31,001 bases of DNA from Verrucomicrobiota bacterium. Its GTDB lineage: Bacteria; Verrucomicrobiota; Verrucomicrobiia; Opitutales; Opitutaceae. This document shows, piece after piece, positions 15,018-22,571 of this stretch; the stretch's first letter is position 1, and each line of letters begins with the position of its first letter. The stretch covers positions 1 to 31,001 of the forward strand of contig JAURJO010000319.1 in NCBI GenBank assembly GCA_030832235.1, read 5' to 3'. A program made the position numbers and the translations under genes. Under the pieces are notes generated by a model. The model did not search any database, was not told where the DNA came from, and saw only the letters and a program-made list of their open reading frames with translations.

Positions 15018-16055
15018 TCAGGCCGGCGCCGCGTCCGGCGCGACGCGCAGCGCTCGCACGCCCGACCGGTCGCAACCCGCCGGATCGGTCCACGCGGCGA
15101 ACGCGATCATCCCCGCGTTGTCGCCGGTGTGCCGCGGCTCGGCCGCCAGGTATTCCACCCCCGCCTTCACCGCCTCACTCGCCAGGGCCGCGCGTAACGC
15201 ACCGTTGTTGGACACGCCGCCGGAAATCCCGAGGCTACGGTAACCACCCTCACCCTGGCGCAGCGCCGCCCGGGTTTTCCGCGCCAATGCGTCAACCACC
15301 GCCGCCTGGTAGCTTGCGCACAAGTCCGCCATCCGCTCCTCCACCTGCAACGGCGTCATCTCCTCGAGGAGATAACGCAGGCTGGTCTTCAGACCCGAGA
15401 AGCTGAAGTCGAGTTCGTCGCGGCGCCCGATGCCCCGCGGGAAATCAAACGCCGCCGGATTACCGCCCGCCGCGCGCCTCTCGATCAGCGGCCCCCCGGG
15501 ATAACCCAGGCCGAGCAGCTTCGCGCCCTTGTCGAGCGCCTCGCCAGCCGCGTCATCCCTCGTCGAGGAAAGCACCCGCAACGCACGCTCCTCCCCGACG
15601 CGGATCAGCAGGGTGTTGCCGCCGGAGACCACCAAGGCGAGGTGCGGCAAGGCGGCCGCCAGCGCTTCGGGAAAATCCGCCGGTGCCTGTGCGTGCACGG
15701 GAATGAACGGTGACCAGACGTGCCCGCGCAGGTGATTTACCCCCGTCACGGGAACACGCAGCGAGAGAGAGAGGGCCTTGGCCGCGGCCACGCCAACCGC
15801 AAGACACGCGGCCAACCCCGGACCGCTGGTGACGACGACCTCCTTCACGCCGGAAAATCCCGGTCCGTCGCGCAGTTGTTCCAGCAACGGCCCGACGTGA
15901 CGCAGGTGCTCGCGGGTGGCGAGGTCCGGCACCACGCCGCCATGGCGCCCGTGCAACGCGACCTGGCTGTGCACCAACTCCGCCACCAGGCCACGGCCGG
16001 GATCAAACAGCGCAACCGCCGACTCGTCGCACGAGCTTTCAATCGCAAGGATCAT
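15018..16055 (-). CDS. tsaD: tRNA N6-threonylcarbamoyladenosine transferase
   Basis: A 345-residue TsaD/Kae1 protein. MILAIESSCDESAVAL is the N-terminal ASKHA strand, HGRHGGVVPDLATREH the family signature, and GVNHLRGH at 106-112 contributes the two metal-binding histidines (His108, His112). LALVVSGGNTLLI, SFSGLKTSLRY, ISGGVSNNGALR and RHTGDNAGMIAFA complete the set. With TsaB, TsaC and TsaE it attaches the threonylcarbamoyl group to A37 of ANN-decoding tRNAs; those partners are not in this window. Its ATG overlaps the TGA of the upstream protease gene (ATGA), so the two are probably cotranslated. Confidence 0.97.
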   Translation of the reverse strand: MILAIESSCDESAVALFDPGRGLVAELVHSQVALHGRHGGVVPDLATREHLRHVGPLLEQLRDGPGFSGVKEVVVTSGPGLAACLAVGVAAAKALSLSLRVPVTGVNHLRGHVWSPFIPVHAQAPADFPEALAAALPHLALVVSGGNTLLIRVGEERALRVLSSTRDDAAGEALDKGAKLLGLGYPGGPLIERRAAGGNPAAFDFPRGIGRRDELDFSFSGLKTSLRYLLEEMTPLQVEERMADLCASYQAAVVDALARKTRAALRQGEGGYRSLGISGGVSNNGALRAALASEAVKAGVEYLAAEPRHTGDNAGMIAFAAWTDPAGCDRSGVRALRVAPDAAPA

Positions 16056-17353
16056 GGCGTTCCCACGCTCGCCGCGCGACCGCCGGCCAGCCGCAATCCC
16101 TCGAGCATCGCCAGCGCCGTCTCGAGCTGGCGATCGGTGATCGGCTCCTGCCCGAAACGCGCCTTGAACTCCGCCGGATCAGCCAGATCGGGCCGCGCCC
16201 GCTGGCGCGCCAATCTGGCATCCTCCTCGGGCGTCATCACGACCTCGACGTGCGGCGTCACGCCGCGCTCATGGATCGTTTCACCGCCCGGGGTGAAGTA
16301 ATGCGCCGTTGTGAGCCGCACCCCCTCGCCGCCGTCGAGCGGGAAGATCGTCTGCACCGATCCCTTCCCGAACGTCCGCTCGCCGACAACCACGGCGCGG
16401 CCGGTGTCCTTGAGCGCGCCCGCCACGATCTCCGCCGCGCTGGCGCTGCCGGAGTTCACGAGCACCGCCATCGGACGCGAAACCGGCGCGCCCTCGGTCG
16501 TCGCGCGAAGCTCCTCCCGGTCGCGCGCCGAGCGACCCTGCGTGTAAACCACCAGTTCTCCCTTCCGGAAAAAAACCTCGGCCACCTCGACGGCGGCCTC
16601 CAGCACCCCGCCGGGGTTGTTGCGCAGATCCAGCACGAGGCTGTTCGCTCCCTGCGTCAGCAGATCCTCCAAGGCACGGCGAAACTGGGTTCCCGTGTGA
16701 TCGGTGAACTCCGTCAGTTGCAGGTAACCGACCCCGCCGCCGATCAGGCGGGCCCCGCGCACGCTTTCCACGCGGATGACCTCGCGGGTGATAGTGAGGG
16801 AAAGACTGGCACGGGTGGCCGGTCGCAGGAGCCTGACCTCGACGCGCGTGCCCGGCGCGCCGCGCAGGCGGGAAACCACGTTGTCGAGTCCGCCGGCCTC
16901 GGCCGCGCGGCCATCGATGCCCAGGATCTCGTCGCCGCGCTGGATGCCGGCCCGCTCCCCGGGACCGCCGGCGGTCGGCGCGATCACGATGATCCGGTTC
17001 TGCCGCGTCTCAACCTGGATGCCGATCCCGCCGAACTCACCGGAGAGGTCCTCCTCGAAGCCGGCGCGCGAGTCCTTCTCGAGGAACTCGGAATGGGCGT
17101 CGAGGGACTCGACCATCCCGTGCAACGCCTCCCGCGCGAGACGGTCGTAGGCCGCCGCGCCGACGTCGACGTGGTGCTCGTGGACCAGCCGCATCACCTC
17201 GCGCACCCGCGACGAGGCCCGCGACAAACCGCGGTCGGGCCAGAAATTCCACGCCGCGGCGACGCGCGGCCACGATTCCACCAGCGCGGCGCCGAGGGCG
17301 ACCCCGGCCGCGAGGGTGAGAATGCGTTTGAACATCCGCGCCACTGTGGGCAT
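16052..17353 (-). CDS. C-terminal processing protease, S41 family
   Basis: A 433-residue serine protease. The N-terminus (FKRILTLAAGVALGAALVESW) is a signal or anchor segment, so the catalytic part is periplasmic. MVESLDAHSEFLEKDSRAGFEEDLSGEFGGIGI (about 80-112) is the typical CtpA opening; a PDZ domain covers roughly 105-185 with VIAPTAGGPGERAGIQRGDEILGIDG. The S41 catalytic part includes LVLDLRNNPGG (239-249), the serine in NSGSASAAEI (Ser303) and the lysine in TFGKGSVQ (Lys330). It trims C-termini of envelope proteins. The start at 17353 is chosen from a good AAGG site eight bases upstream; the reading to 17464 would run deep into the divergent gene. It overlaps tsaD by four bases. Confidence 0.95.
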   Translation of the reverse strand: MPTVARMFKRILTLAAGVALGAALVESWPRVAAAWNFWPDRGLSRASSRVREVMRLVHEHHVDVGAAAYDRLAREALHGMVESLDAHSEFLEKDSRAGFEEDLSGEFGGIGIQVETRQNRIIVIAPTAGGPGERAGIQRGDEILGIDGRAAEAGGLDNVVSRLRGAPGTRVEVRLLRPATRASLSLTITREVIRVESVRGARLIGGGVGYLQLTEFTDHTGTQFRRALEDLLTQGANSLVLDLRNNPGGVLEAAVEVAEVFFRKGELVVYTQGRSARDREELRATTEGAPVSRPMAVLVNSGSASAAEIVAGALKDTGRAVVVGERTFGKGSVQTIFPLDGGEGVRLTTAHYFTPGGETIHERGVTPHVEVVMTPEEDARLARQRARPDLADPAEFKARFGQEPITDRQLETALAMLEGLRLAGGRAASVGTP

Positions 17354-17361
17354 CGGCAACG

Positions 17362-17365
17362 CCTT
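17362..17365 (-). promoter_or_regulatory. Ribosome binding site fixing the protease start
   Basis: AAGG on the minus strand, eight bases before the ATG at 17353. It favours this start over Met-7 at 17335, which has no such site, and over the upstream reading to 17464. Confidence 0.6.
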
Positions 17366-17369
17366 GTAA

Positions 17370-18341
17370 ATGGGTTCGTCGTCCGCGCCGCCGTCACCGG
17401 AATTCCTCGCCGCGTTCCGCACCGCCGCGGGCCCGGAAGGCACGCTCGCCTTCGCACGTTTCATGGAGCTCGCGCTCTACCACCCGGTCGTGGGTTATTA
17501 CCGGCGCGACCGGCCGCGGGTCGGGAAGCGGCGCGACGCCGACTTCTACACCGCGACCAGCCTCGGCCCCGTCTTCGGCGAACTCGTCGCCGCGGCCTGT
17601 GTGCGCCTGCTCGGCGACCGCGACCCGCGCACGCATACGTTCGTCGAAATCGGCGCCGAACCCGGCGGAGGCGTACTCACAGGGGTGGCTCATCCCTTCG
17701 GCGCCATCCGCACCATCGGCAGCGGGGACCCGCTCGAACTCGTCGGGGATTGCGTGGTTTTTTCCAACGAGCTGTTCGACGCTCAACCTTTCGCCCGGAC
17801 GGTGTTCCGCGACGGCCGCTGGTGGGAGACCGGCGTGAAGCTGGATGCGGACCGCCTGGTAGAGATCAATATCCCCTTCGAGAACGGCGGGCCCGCGGCC
17901 GCGGAGGGTTACCGCTTCGATCGGCCGCTGGCCGCGGTCGCTCTCGCCGAACGGATCGCCCGGCAGCCGTGGCGCGGTCTGTTCGTCGCGTTCGACTACG
18001 GGAAATCCCTCGCCGAGTTGACCGGGCACACGCCGGGCGGGACCGCCCGCGCCTATTTCCGCCATCAGATGTCCGACGACCTGCTGGCCCGGCCCGGTGA
18101 CCAGGATCTGACCTGCCACGTTTGCTGGGAATGGCTGGAAGCGGCCCTGGGGCGGCACGGGTTCGCGGAGCCGCGGCTGGATTTCCAGGAGGCGTTTTTC
18201 GTCCGCCACGCCCTGCCGGCGCTCGCCGCGGTCAGCGAGTCCGAGGCGGGAGGCGTGACAAAGCGCAAACTCGCGTTGATGCAACTGCTCCATCCCGCCG
18301 GGCTCGGCCAGAAGTTCCAGGTCCTCCACGCCCGGCGCTGA
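17370..18341 (+). CDS. MidA/COG1565-type SAM-dependent methyltransferase
   Basis: A 323-residue protein of the family that includes mitochondrial NDUFAF7/MidA, an arginine methyltransferase for complex I assembly. Family features: FARFMELALYHPVVGYY (about 28-45), the DFYTATSLGPVFGELVA segment, the SAM strand FVEIGAEPGGGVL, FSNELFDAQPF, and FVAFDYGKS. The bacterial members' target is not firmly known; acting on respiratory complex I is possible by homology only. SAM motif I reads GAEPGGG and not the common GxGxG, which may be normal in this group. The ATG at 17370 has no visible ribosome binding site and lies just 16 bp from the divergent protease start. Confidence 0.85.
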   Translation: MGSSSAPPSPEFLAAFRTAAGPEGTLAFARFMELALYHPVVGYYRRDRPRVGKRRDADFYTATSLGPVFGELVAAACVRLLGDRDPRTHTFVEIGAEPGGGVLTGVAHPFGAIRTIGSGDPLELVGDCVVFSNELFDAQPFARTVFRDGRWWETGVKLDADRLVEINIPFENGGPAAAEGYRFDRPLAAVALAERIARQPWRGLFVAFDYGKSLAELTGHTPGGTARAYFRHQMSDDLLARPGDQDLTCHVCWEWLEAALGRHGFAEPRLDFQEAFFVRHALPALAAVSESEAGGVTKRKLALMQLLHPAGLGQKFQVLHARR

Positions 18342-18426
18342 GTTATCCGCGCTTCCCCGCGGTTAGCCCCGCAAGCGGGCGGCCTCCTTGACCCCGCCGC
18401 GCAAGACTTCTGCGTTCGGGCACCCC

Positions 18427-19644
18427 GTGACCGACCCCGCCGAGCTGCTGACACCCCGCGTGCTCATCGTTGACGACGAGCGCCAGATCCACGCCTCGCT
18501 GCGCCTCCGCATCGGCGGGCAATGCGAGCTGGTTTCCGCCCACGACGCCCGCGACGCCCTCGCCCGTATCCGGCAAACCCGGTTCGACCTCTGCATCACC
18601 GACATCCACATGCCGCGCATGGACGGTCTCGCGTTCATCGACGCGGCGCGCGACCTCGATCCCGGACTCGGATTCGTGGTGCTCAGCGCGTTCGATACGG
18701 CGGAGAACCTGAAGCGGGCGATCCCGCTGGCGGTCTACGACTTTCTACCGAAACCCCTCGGCACGCGCGCCGACCTCGAGGAACGGCTCCCGAGCTGGAT
18801 CGAGCGCACTCGCGAGCGTCGCCGAGAACAGGACCTCGCGCGCGCGGCCGGCACTATCGCCGACGACCGCGACGCCGCGCGCCTCGAACGTGACGTCGAG
18901 ATCGTCTTCTCGGAGACCGCGCGCGAGGTGCTCCGCCAGACGGCGGGGTTGCAGACCACGGTCCATGCGCACCTTATCTCGGCGATCACACAACTGGTCG
19001 CCCGAAGCCGCTCCGATCCCGGCCTCGCGCAAATCGTGCGGGGCCTCGAGGAGGCCCGTAAGACCGCCGAGGCTTCCATGACCGCCACGGGCGGCTTCTT
19101 CGACTCCTCCTATGGCAGTCGGGATGCCTCGCCCGCCCAGCCCAACGAGGGCATCCGGCACGCGATCGACATCGCCCTGCGCAGCAGCCGCGCCGAGTCA
19201 GTGGGCAAACGCGTCGACTTCCAGCCAACCGAACGCGCCACGATTGTCCGCGGTTTGTCCGGCATCGATTTCCTGCTGATGGTCATCCCCGCGATCGGCG
19301 CCACCCTCGCGTGCGCCTCGCCGGGCACGACCGTCGGCGTCGGCCTGGAGTTCGCACCGCGGCTCGACGCCGTGACGCGCGATCCCCGGAACCGGAGGCT
19401 CCTGTGGATCAACCGCAAACGCGCGCTCTCCAGCCACCCCGTGCTCGTGATCACCCTCTCCGCCGACGGTCCCTCGCTCACGCCGACAGAGGTGGAGGAC
19501 TGGCTGAAGGGTGAACACGCGCCGCTGACCGCCGTGACCCCGCGCGGTCTCCTCAGCGGCATCGAGAAGTGCCGCGGAGCGCTCGGCGCGGCCGTGGCGC
19601 CGGAGGCGGCGAAATTCCAGCTCCTGCTCGCCCTGCCGGCCTGA
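18427..19644 (+). CDS. Response regulator fused to a degenerate histidine-kinase-like core
   Basis: A 405-residue protein. Residues 11-125 are an intact receiver: Asp16-Asp17, phospho-acceptor Asp59 in ITDIHMPRMDG, Ser87 and Lys109 in DFLPKPLG. After a charged coiled-coil linker (EERLPSWIERTRERRREQDLARA) comes a helical stretch with VHAHLISAITQLVARSR, which resembles a DHp domain, and then GIRHAIDIALRSSRAESVGKRVDF and a strand-helix segment VRGLSGIDFLLMVIPAIGATLACASPG that looks like an HATPase region without the N-box asparagine or the DxGxG and GxG loops. It may bind partners and not ATP. The GTG at 18427 is used; a TTG at 18388 is also in frame. It is followed after one base by another regulator, so the two are cotranscribed. 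Confidence 0.75.
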   Translation: MTDPAELLTPRVLIVDDERQIHASLRLRIGGQCELVSAHDARDALARIRQTRFDLCITDIHMPRMDGLAFIDAARDLDPGLGFVVLSAFDTAENLKRAIPLAVYDFLPKPLGTRADLEERLPSWIERTRERRREQDLARAAGTIADDRDAARLERDVEIVFSETAREVLRQTAGLQTTVHAHLISAITQLVARSRSDPGLAQIVRGLEEARKTAEASMTATGGFFDSSYGSRDASPAQPNEGIRHAIDIALRSSRAESVGKRVDFQPTERATIVRGLSGIDFLLMVIPAIGATLACASPGTTVGVGLEFAPRLDAVTRDPRNRRLLWINRKRALSSHPVLVITLSADGPSLTPTEVEDWLKGEHAPLTAVTPRGLLSGIEKCRGALGAAVAPEAAKFQLLLALPA

Positions 19645-19645
19645 G

Positions 19646-20377
19646 GTGACGGGGAAATGTGGCGTCGTGATCCTGGTTGTCTCCAGTTCGAGCCGGGAGC
19701 GCTTGGCCCTCATCGCCCTCGGGGAAAGTGCAGGTTGGGTGGCGGCGGGGGCCGATTCGCTCCGCGAGGCGCGCCGGATTCTGCGGCGCCAGGAGATCCG
19801 CGTGCTCGTCACGCGCCACACGCTCGCCGACGGCTACGCCGATCATCTCGCGCGGGAACTGGCGACCGCCGACGGTGGCCGACCATCACGCCTCATCGTG
19901 CTGGCGGGGCCGGGCCTGCCGGCGACGGAGGAAGCGCGGCAGGTCACGCTCGGCGCCGACTGCGTGCTGCGCGACCCCGTGCGGTCCGAGGTGCTGCTCG
20001 CCTACCTCGCCCGCCACCTGCGCCGGGAAGAGACGGACCGCCGCCCGGCCGCGCGTCCGGCCGCCCCCCTGGGTTTCGCCGGAGGTGAATTGCGTTCCGA
20101 CGACCGCACGCTGCGCCTCGGCAAACGGGTCCGCACGCTCACGCCCCGGGAGGCGGGGCTGGCCGAGGCGCTCGCGACGCGTCCGGGAGAAGTGGCGACC
20201 TACGACACGCTCTACGCCGAGGTGCTGGGGCGCCGGTTCCGCGGGGACACGAGCAATCTCCGCGTTCTCCTCGGCAAACTGGCCGCGAGTTGCGCCGCGA
20301 TCGGCGCAGATCTCCGCGCGTGGGTAGAGGTGATCCCGAAGTCGGGTTACCGCCTGCATGCGAGGCGCCGGCCGTGA
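19646..20377 (+). CDS. OmpR-type winged-helix regulator with pseudo-receiver
   Basis: A 243-residue regulator. Residues 7-125 have the size and hydrophobic pattern of a receiver, but the acidic pocket is replaced by serines (ILVVSSSSRE), the phospho-acceptor position in VLVTRHTLADG is arginine, and the conserved lysine is arginine (CVLRDPVRSE). It therefore cannot be switched by normal aspartate phosphorylation. Residues from about 150 form a Trans_reg_C winged helix: FAGGELRSDDRTLRLGKRVRTLTPREAGL, then YDTLYAEVLGRRFRGDTSNLRVLLGKL with the recognition helix, and the wing VIPKSGYRL. It probably binds tandem direct-repeat DNA as OmpR/PhoB proteins do. The GTG start lies one base past the previous stop. 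Confidence 0.8.
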   Translation: MTGKCGVVILVVSSSSRERLALIALGESAGWVAAGADSLREARRILRRQEIRVLVTRHTLADGYADHLARELATADGGRPSRLIVLAGPGLPATEEARQVTLGADCVLRDPVRSEVLLAYLARHLRREETDRRPAARPAAPLGFAGGELRSDDRTLRLGKRVRTLTPREAGLAEALATRPGEVATYDTLYAEVLGRRFRGDTSNLRVLLGKLAASCAAIGADLRAWVEVIPKSGYRLHARRRP

Positions 20378-20407
20378 ACCGCGGCCCGGGGCGGATCGAC
20401 GGCTCGC

Positions 20408-20424
20408 TTACGGAAAAATTACGG
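20408..20424 (+). promoter_or_regulatory. Possible regulator half-sites: TTACGG direct repeat
   Basis: TTACGG at 20408-20413 and again at 20419-20424, separated by AAAAA, giving an 11-bp centre-to-centre spacing. It lies 20 bp upstream of the LuxR-type gene and 31 bp downstream of the OmpR-type gene. Tandem repeats one helical turn apart are typical for OmpR/PhoB winged-helix proteins, so autoregulation within the cluster is plausible but unproven. The same hexamer also occurs once in the esterase/Gfo-Idh gap (minus strand). Confidence 0.35.
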
Positions 20425-20443
20425 TGGCTCCGTGGGCCTCCGC

Positions 20444-21223
20444 ATGAACACCGCTACGAACGGGAGCGTGAACACCGCCCCGCTGCAGATCCTGATCCTG
20501 AAATCGGACCGGCTTTACGCCGACATCCTTCGCCAGCACGCCGGCCAGGCGTTCCCGCCCGCCCGGCCCACGATCGCCACCTCCATCGCCGAGGCCCGCG
20601 AGCTCCTGGGCCGCGTCACCTTCGACCTTTTCATCACCGGGCTCGGCGAACACGCCGGCGGTGACGCGCTGGATCTGGTGGCGCAATGCAAGCGCGAGCC
20701 GCTACGGGCCCGCCGCGTCGTCGTGCTGCTCGATCGCCACGAGTACCGCGTGCTCGCGGTGCTGCGTACCCTGTCGGTCGACGGGATCTTCGACCCCTCC
20801 GAGGACTCTCCGGCGGCGTTCGCCGCGGCGCTCCCGGCGATCGTCCGCGGCTCGCGTTACTGGAGTCCGGGCGCGGCGGCGCGCCTGCGGCAGCTCGCGG
20901 CCGCGCCCGGGGCGCTCTTCCGGATCCTCACCGATTTCGAGCAGGTGGTGCTGAGTGTGATCGGCGACGGCTCCGACGACCAGGCCGCCGCCGGCCAACT
21001 GGGCCTGAGCCCCGCCACGATCTCGACCGTGCGACGCACCCTGCACCGGAAGCTCGGTGTGCAGCACCGCGGCGAACTCGTCCGGATGGCGGCGCAAAAG
21101 GGCTACGTGCGGTTTACCCCGGCCGGCGTGGAGCGCCCGGGCTACGGACTGCTCGCCGCCGCCTACCAGCCCCGCAGCCGCGCCCGGCGGTTGGAATGCC
21201 CGGCGATGCCCGCGACCGCCTGA
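20444..21223 (+). CDS. LuxR/NarL-type regulator with pseudo-receiver
   Basis: A 259-residue regulator. The N-terminal receiver-like domain (about 14-135) keeps one acidic residue of the pocket (LILKSDRLY) but has glycine in place of the phospho-acceptor aspartate (FDLFITGLG, Gly66) and no conserved lysine (VDGIFDPSED). The C-terminal GerE helix-turn-helix is clear: ILTDFEQVVLSVIGDGSDDQAAAGQLGLSPATISTVRRTLHRKLGV in family order. The final 40 residues after YVRFTPAGV are basic and without family match. The ATG at 20444 is preferred to a GTG at 20432. It is the third consecutive signalling gene here, and like its neighbour has lost phosphorylation chemistry. Target genes are unknown. Confidence 0.8.
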   Translation: MNTATNGSVNTAPLQILILKSDRLYADILRQHAGQAFPPARPTIATSIAEARELLGRVTFDLFITGLGEHAGGDALDLVAQCKREPLRARRVVVLLDRHEYRVLAVLRTLSVDGIFDPSEDSPAAFAAALPAIVRGSRYWSPGAAARLRQLAAAPGALFRILTDFEQVVLSVIGDGSDDQAAAGQLGLSPATISTVRRTLHRKLGVQHRGELVRMAAQKGYVRFTPAGVERPGYGLLAAAYQPRSRARRLECPAMPATA

Positions 21224-21277
21224 ACGCGATTCCGCTCGGCCCGGGACGGGCGGTGCGGCAGTTTACGCGCCAGCGCC

Positions 21278-22102
21278 GTGTATCTCTCCGCCCTTATTAT
21301 CCATCCCGTGAAATCGCTTCGCGGCTGCGCCGTGGAGACCGTCGTGATCGACCGACGGGGCATCGCGGGGGACCGGCGGTTTCTGGTCACCGACCCCGCG
21401 GGACGTTTTCTCACCCAGCGCACGTTGCCGCGGATGGCGCTCGTCGCGACAAAGCTCAACAACGCTGAACTGACGCTGGAAGCACCCGGACACGGCGTGA
21501 TCCAAGTCGCGCGCGCCAGCCAACCCGACGCAGCCCGCACCAAGGTCTCCGTCTGGAGCAGCGAGGGGCTCATCGCGGAAGATTGCGGAGAAGCGCCGGC
21601 CCGGTGGTTGTCGGACTTTCTCGGAACCCGGTGCCGGCTGGTGCGCGCCGGGGAGGATTTCACCCGACCCGTGCGCAAAGTCCCGGCGGACATGACGGGC
21701 GCCGAGGTGGGGTTTGCCGACGCCTTTCCCGGCCTGATCCTCACGGAAGCCTCGTGGACCGACCTGAACGACCGGTTGCTGGAATGTGGCGGAGAGCCGG
21801 TGCCGATGGACCGTTTCCGGCCCAACTTCGTGGTCGCCGGCGCCACGCCGTACGCAGAGGACACCTGGCGGCGCGTGCGAATCGGCACGGTTGTCTTCCG
21901 CAGCGCCGGCCCCTGCGCGCGCTGCCTCGTCACGACCACCGATCAGACAACCGCGGAACGCGGGCCCGAGCCCCTGCGCACCTTGGCGGGTTACCGGCGT
22001 GACCCGCGCAAACCGGAGGACGTGAACTTCGGCCAGAACGTCATCCCGGAAGGCACCACCGGCGTGATCCGAGTCGGGGATCCGGTGACGGTCGAAGCCT
22101 GA
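21278..22102 (+). CDS. MOSC-domain molybdenum-cofactor protein (YcbX-like)
   Basis: A 274-residue protein with an N-terminal MOSC beta-barrel domain (LSALIIHPVKSLRGCAVETVVIDRRGIAGDRRFLVTD, family order) and a C-terminal MOSC domain containing RFRPNFVVAG at about 180-188, GPCARCLVTTTDQTT with Cys213 and Cys216, and a terminal FGQNV. In mARC and YcbX proteins the conserved cysteine of this motif ligates molybdenum, and the enzymes reduce N-hydroxylated compounds. The function here is assigned by family only. No ferredoxin-type extension is fused, so electrons must come from another protein. Translation starts at a GTG; no ATG precedes the first strand. It is convergent with the rescue-factor gene, 9 bp away. 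Confidence 0.88.
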   Translation: MYLSALIIHPVKSLRGCAVETVVIDRRGIAGDRRFLVTDPAGRFLTQRTLPRMALVATKLNNAELTLEAPGHGVIQVARASQPDAARTKVSVWSSEGLIAEDCGEAPARWLSDFLGTRCRLVRAGEDFTRPVRKVPADMTGAEVGFADAFPGLILTEASWTDLNDRLLECGGEPVPMDRFRPNFVVAGATPYAEDTWRRVRIGTVVFRSAGPCARCLVTTTDQTTAERGPEPLRTLAGYRRDPRKPEDVNFGQNVIPEGTTGVIRVGDPVTVEA

Positions 22103-22111
22103 GCGGGCGGT

Positions 22112-22504
22112 CTACCAGTCGCTGACGCGGCCGCGGCCGGACTTGCGCTGCGCATCACGGCGTTTGCCCTCCACCATGCGGCGCTTCTGGCCCCGGGACT
22201 TTTGACGCGTGCGACGCCTTTCGGCCTCGGCGGCCTCGACCGAGGCCCGTGCGAGACCGCGCGCGCGTTCCTCGAGCCGGTCACCGAGGGTCAGCCAGGC
22301 GAGTTCGCGATTCGCAGCTTGAGAGCGCTCGCGCTGACAACGGACCTCAATGCCCGTCGGACGGTGCCGCAACCAAACCGTCGAGCTGGTCTTGTTGATC
22401 TTTTGGCCGCCGGGCCCCGTGCCGCGGACGAACGCCTCCTCCACGTCGGCCACGCTCCAACCGAGCGCCGCGAATCGTTTCTCGATTTGGATTGGTAAAG
22501 CCAC
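22112..22504 (-). CDS. GGQ-motif peptidyl-tRNA hydrolase / ribosome rescue factor (RF-H/ArfB-like)
   Basis: A 130-residue protein with the peptidyl-tRNA-hydrolysing loop GTGPGGQKINKTSS at about residues 28-41, followed by VWLRHRPTGIEVRCQRERSQAANRELA. The stop-codon-reading domains of RF1/RF2 are absent, and the C-terminal 45 residues are strongly basic (RRRTRQKSRGQKRRMVEGKRRDAQRKS is the character of this tail), suited to rRNA or the mRNA channel. Proteins of this build (ArfB, MTRFR) release peptides from stalled ribosomes. The GTG at 22504 is chosen because GGAG lies six bases upstream; an ATG at 22573 in the same frame would overlap the divergent moxR start and lacks that site. Confidence 0.85.
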   Translation of the reverse strand: MALPIQIEKRFAALGWSVADVEEAFVRGTGPGGQKINKTSSTVWLRHRPTGIEVRCQRERSQAANRELAWLTLGDRLEERARGLARASVEAAEAERRRTRQKSRGQKRRMVEGKRRDAQRKSGRGRVSDW

Positions 22505-22510
22505 GGGGCG

Positions 22511-22523
22511 CTCCTTTACCTCC
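22511..22523 (-). promoter_or_regulatory. Strong ribosome binding site deciding the rescue-factor start
   Basis: On the minus strand GGAGGTAAAGGAG contains two Shine-Dalgarno-like cores; the nearer GGAG ends six bases before the GTG at 22504. This supports the GTG start over the upstream ATG. Confidence 0.8.
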
Positions 22524-22571
22524 AAGGGAAACCTATCGGCCCCGCCGGGGTCAAACCGCGCCACTCTCCGC

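Noticed and set aside
16250..18100. Plus-strand open frame of over 600 codons across the protease and into the MidA-like gene.
   Set aside because: It has an Arg/Pro/Ala composition typical of shadow frames, and both overlapped genes have clear family motifs.
18361..18382. GC-rich hairpin (CCCGC-AA-GCGGG) after the MidA-like gene as a terminator.
   Set aside because: The stem is only five to six pairs and is not followed by a run of T.
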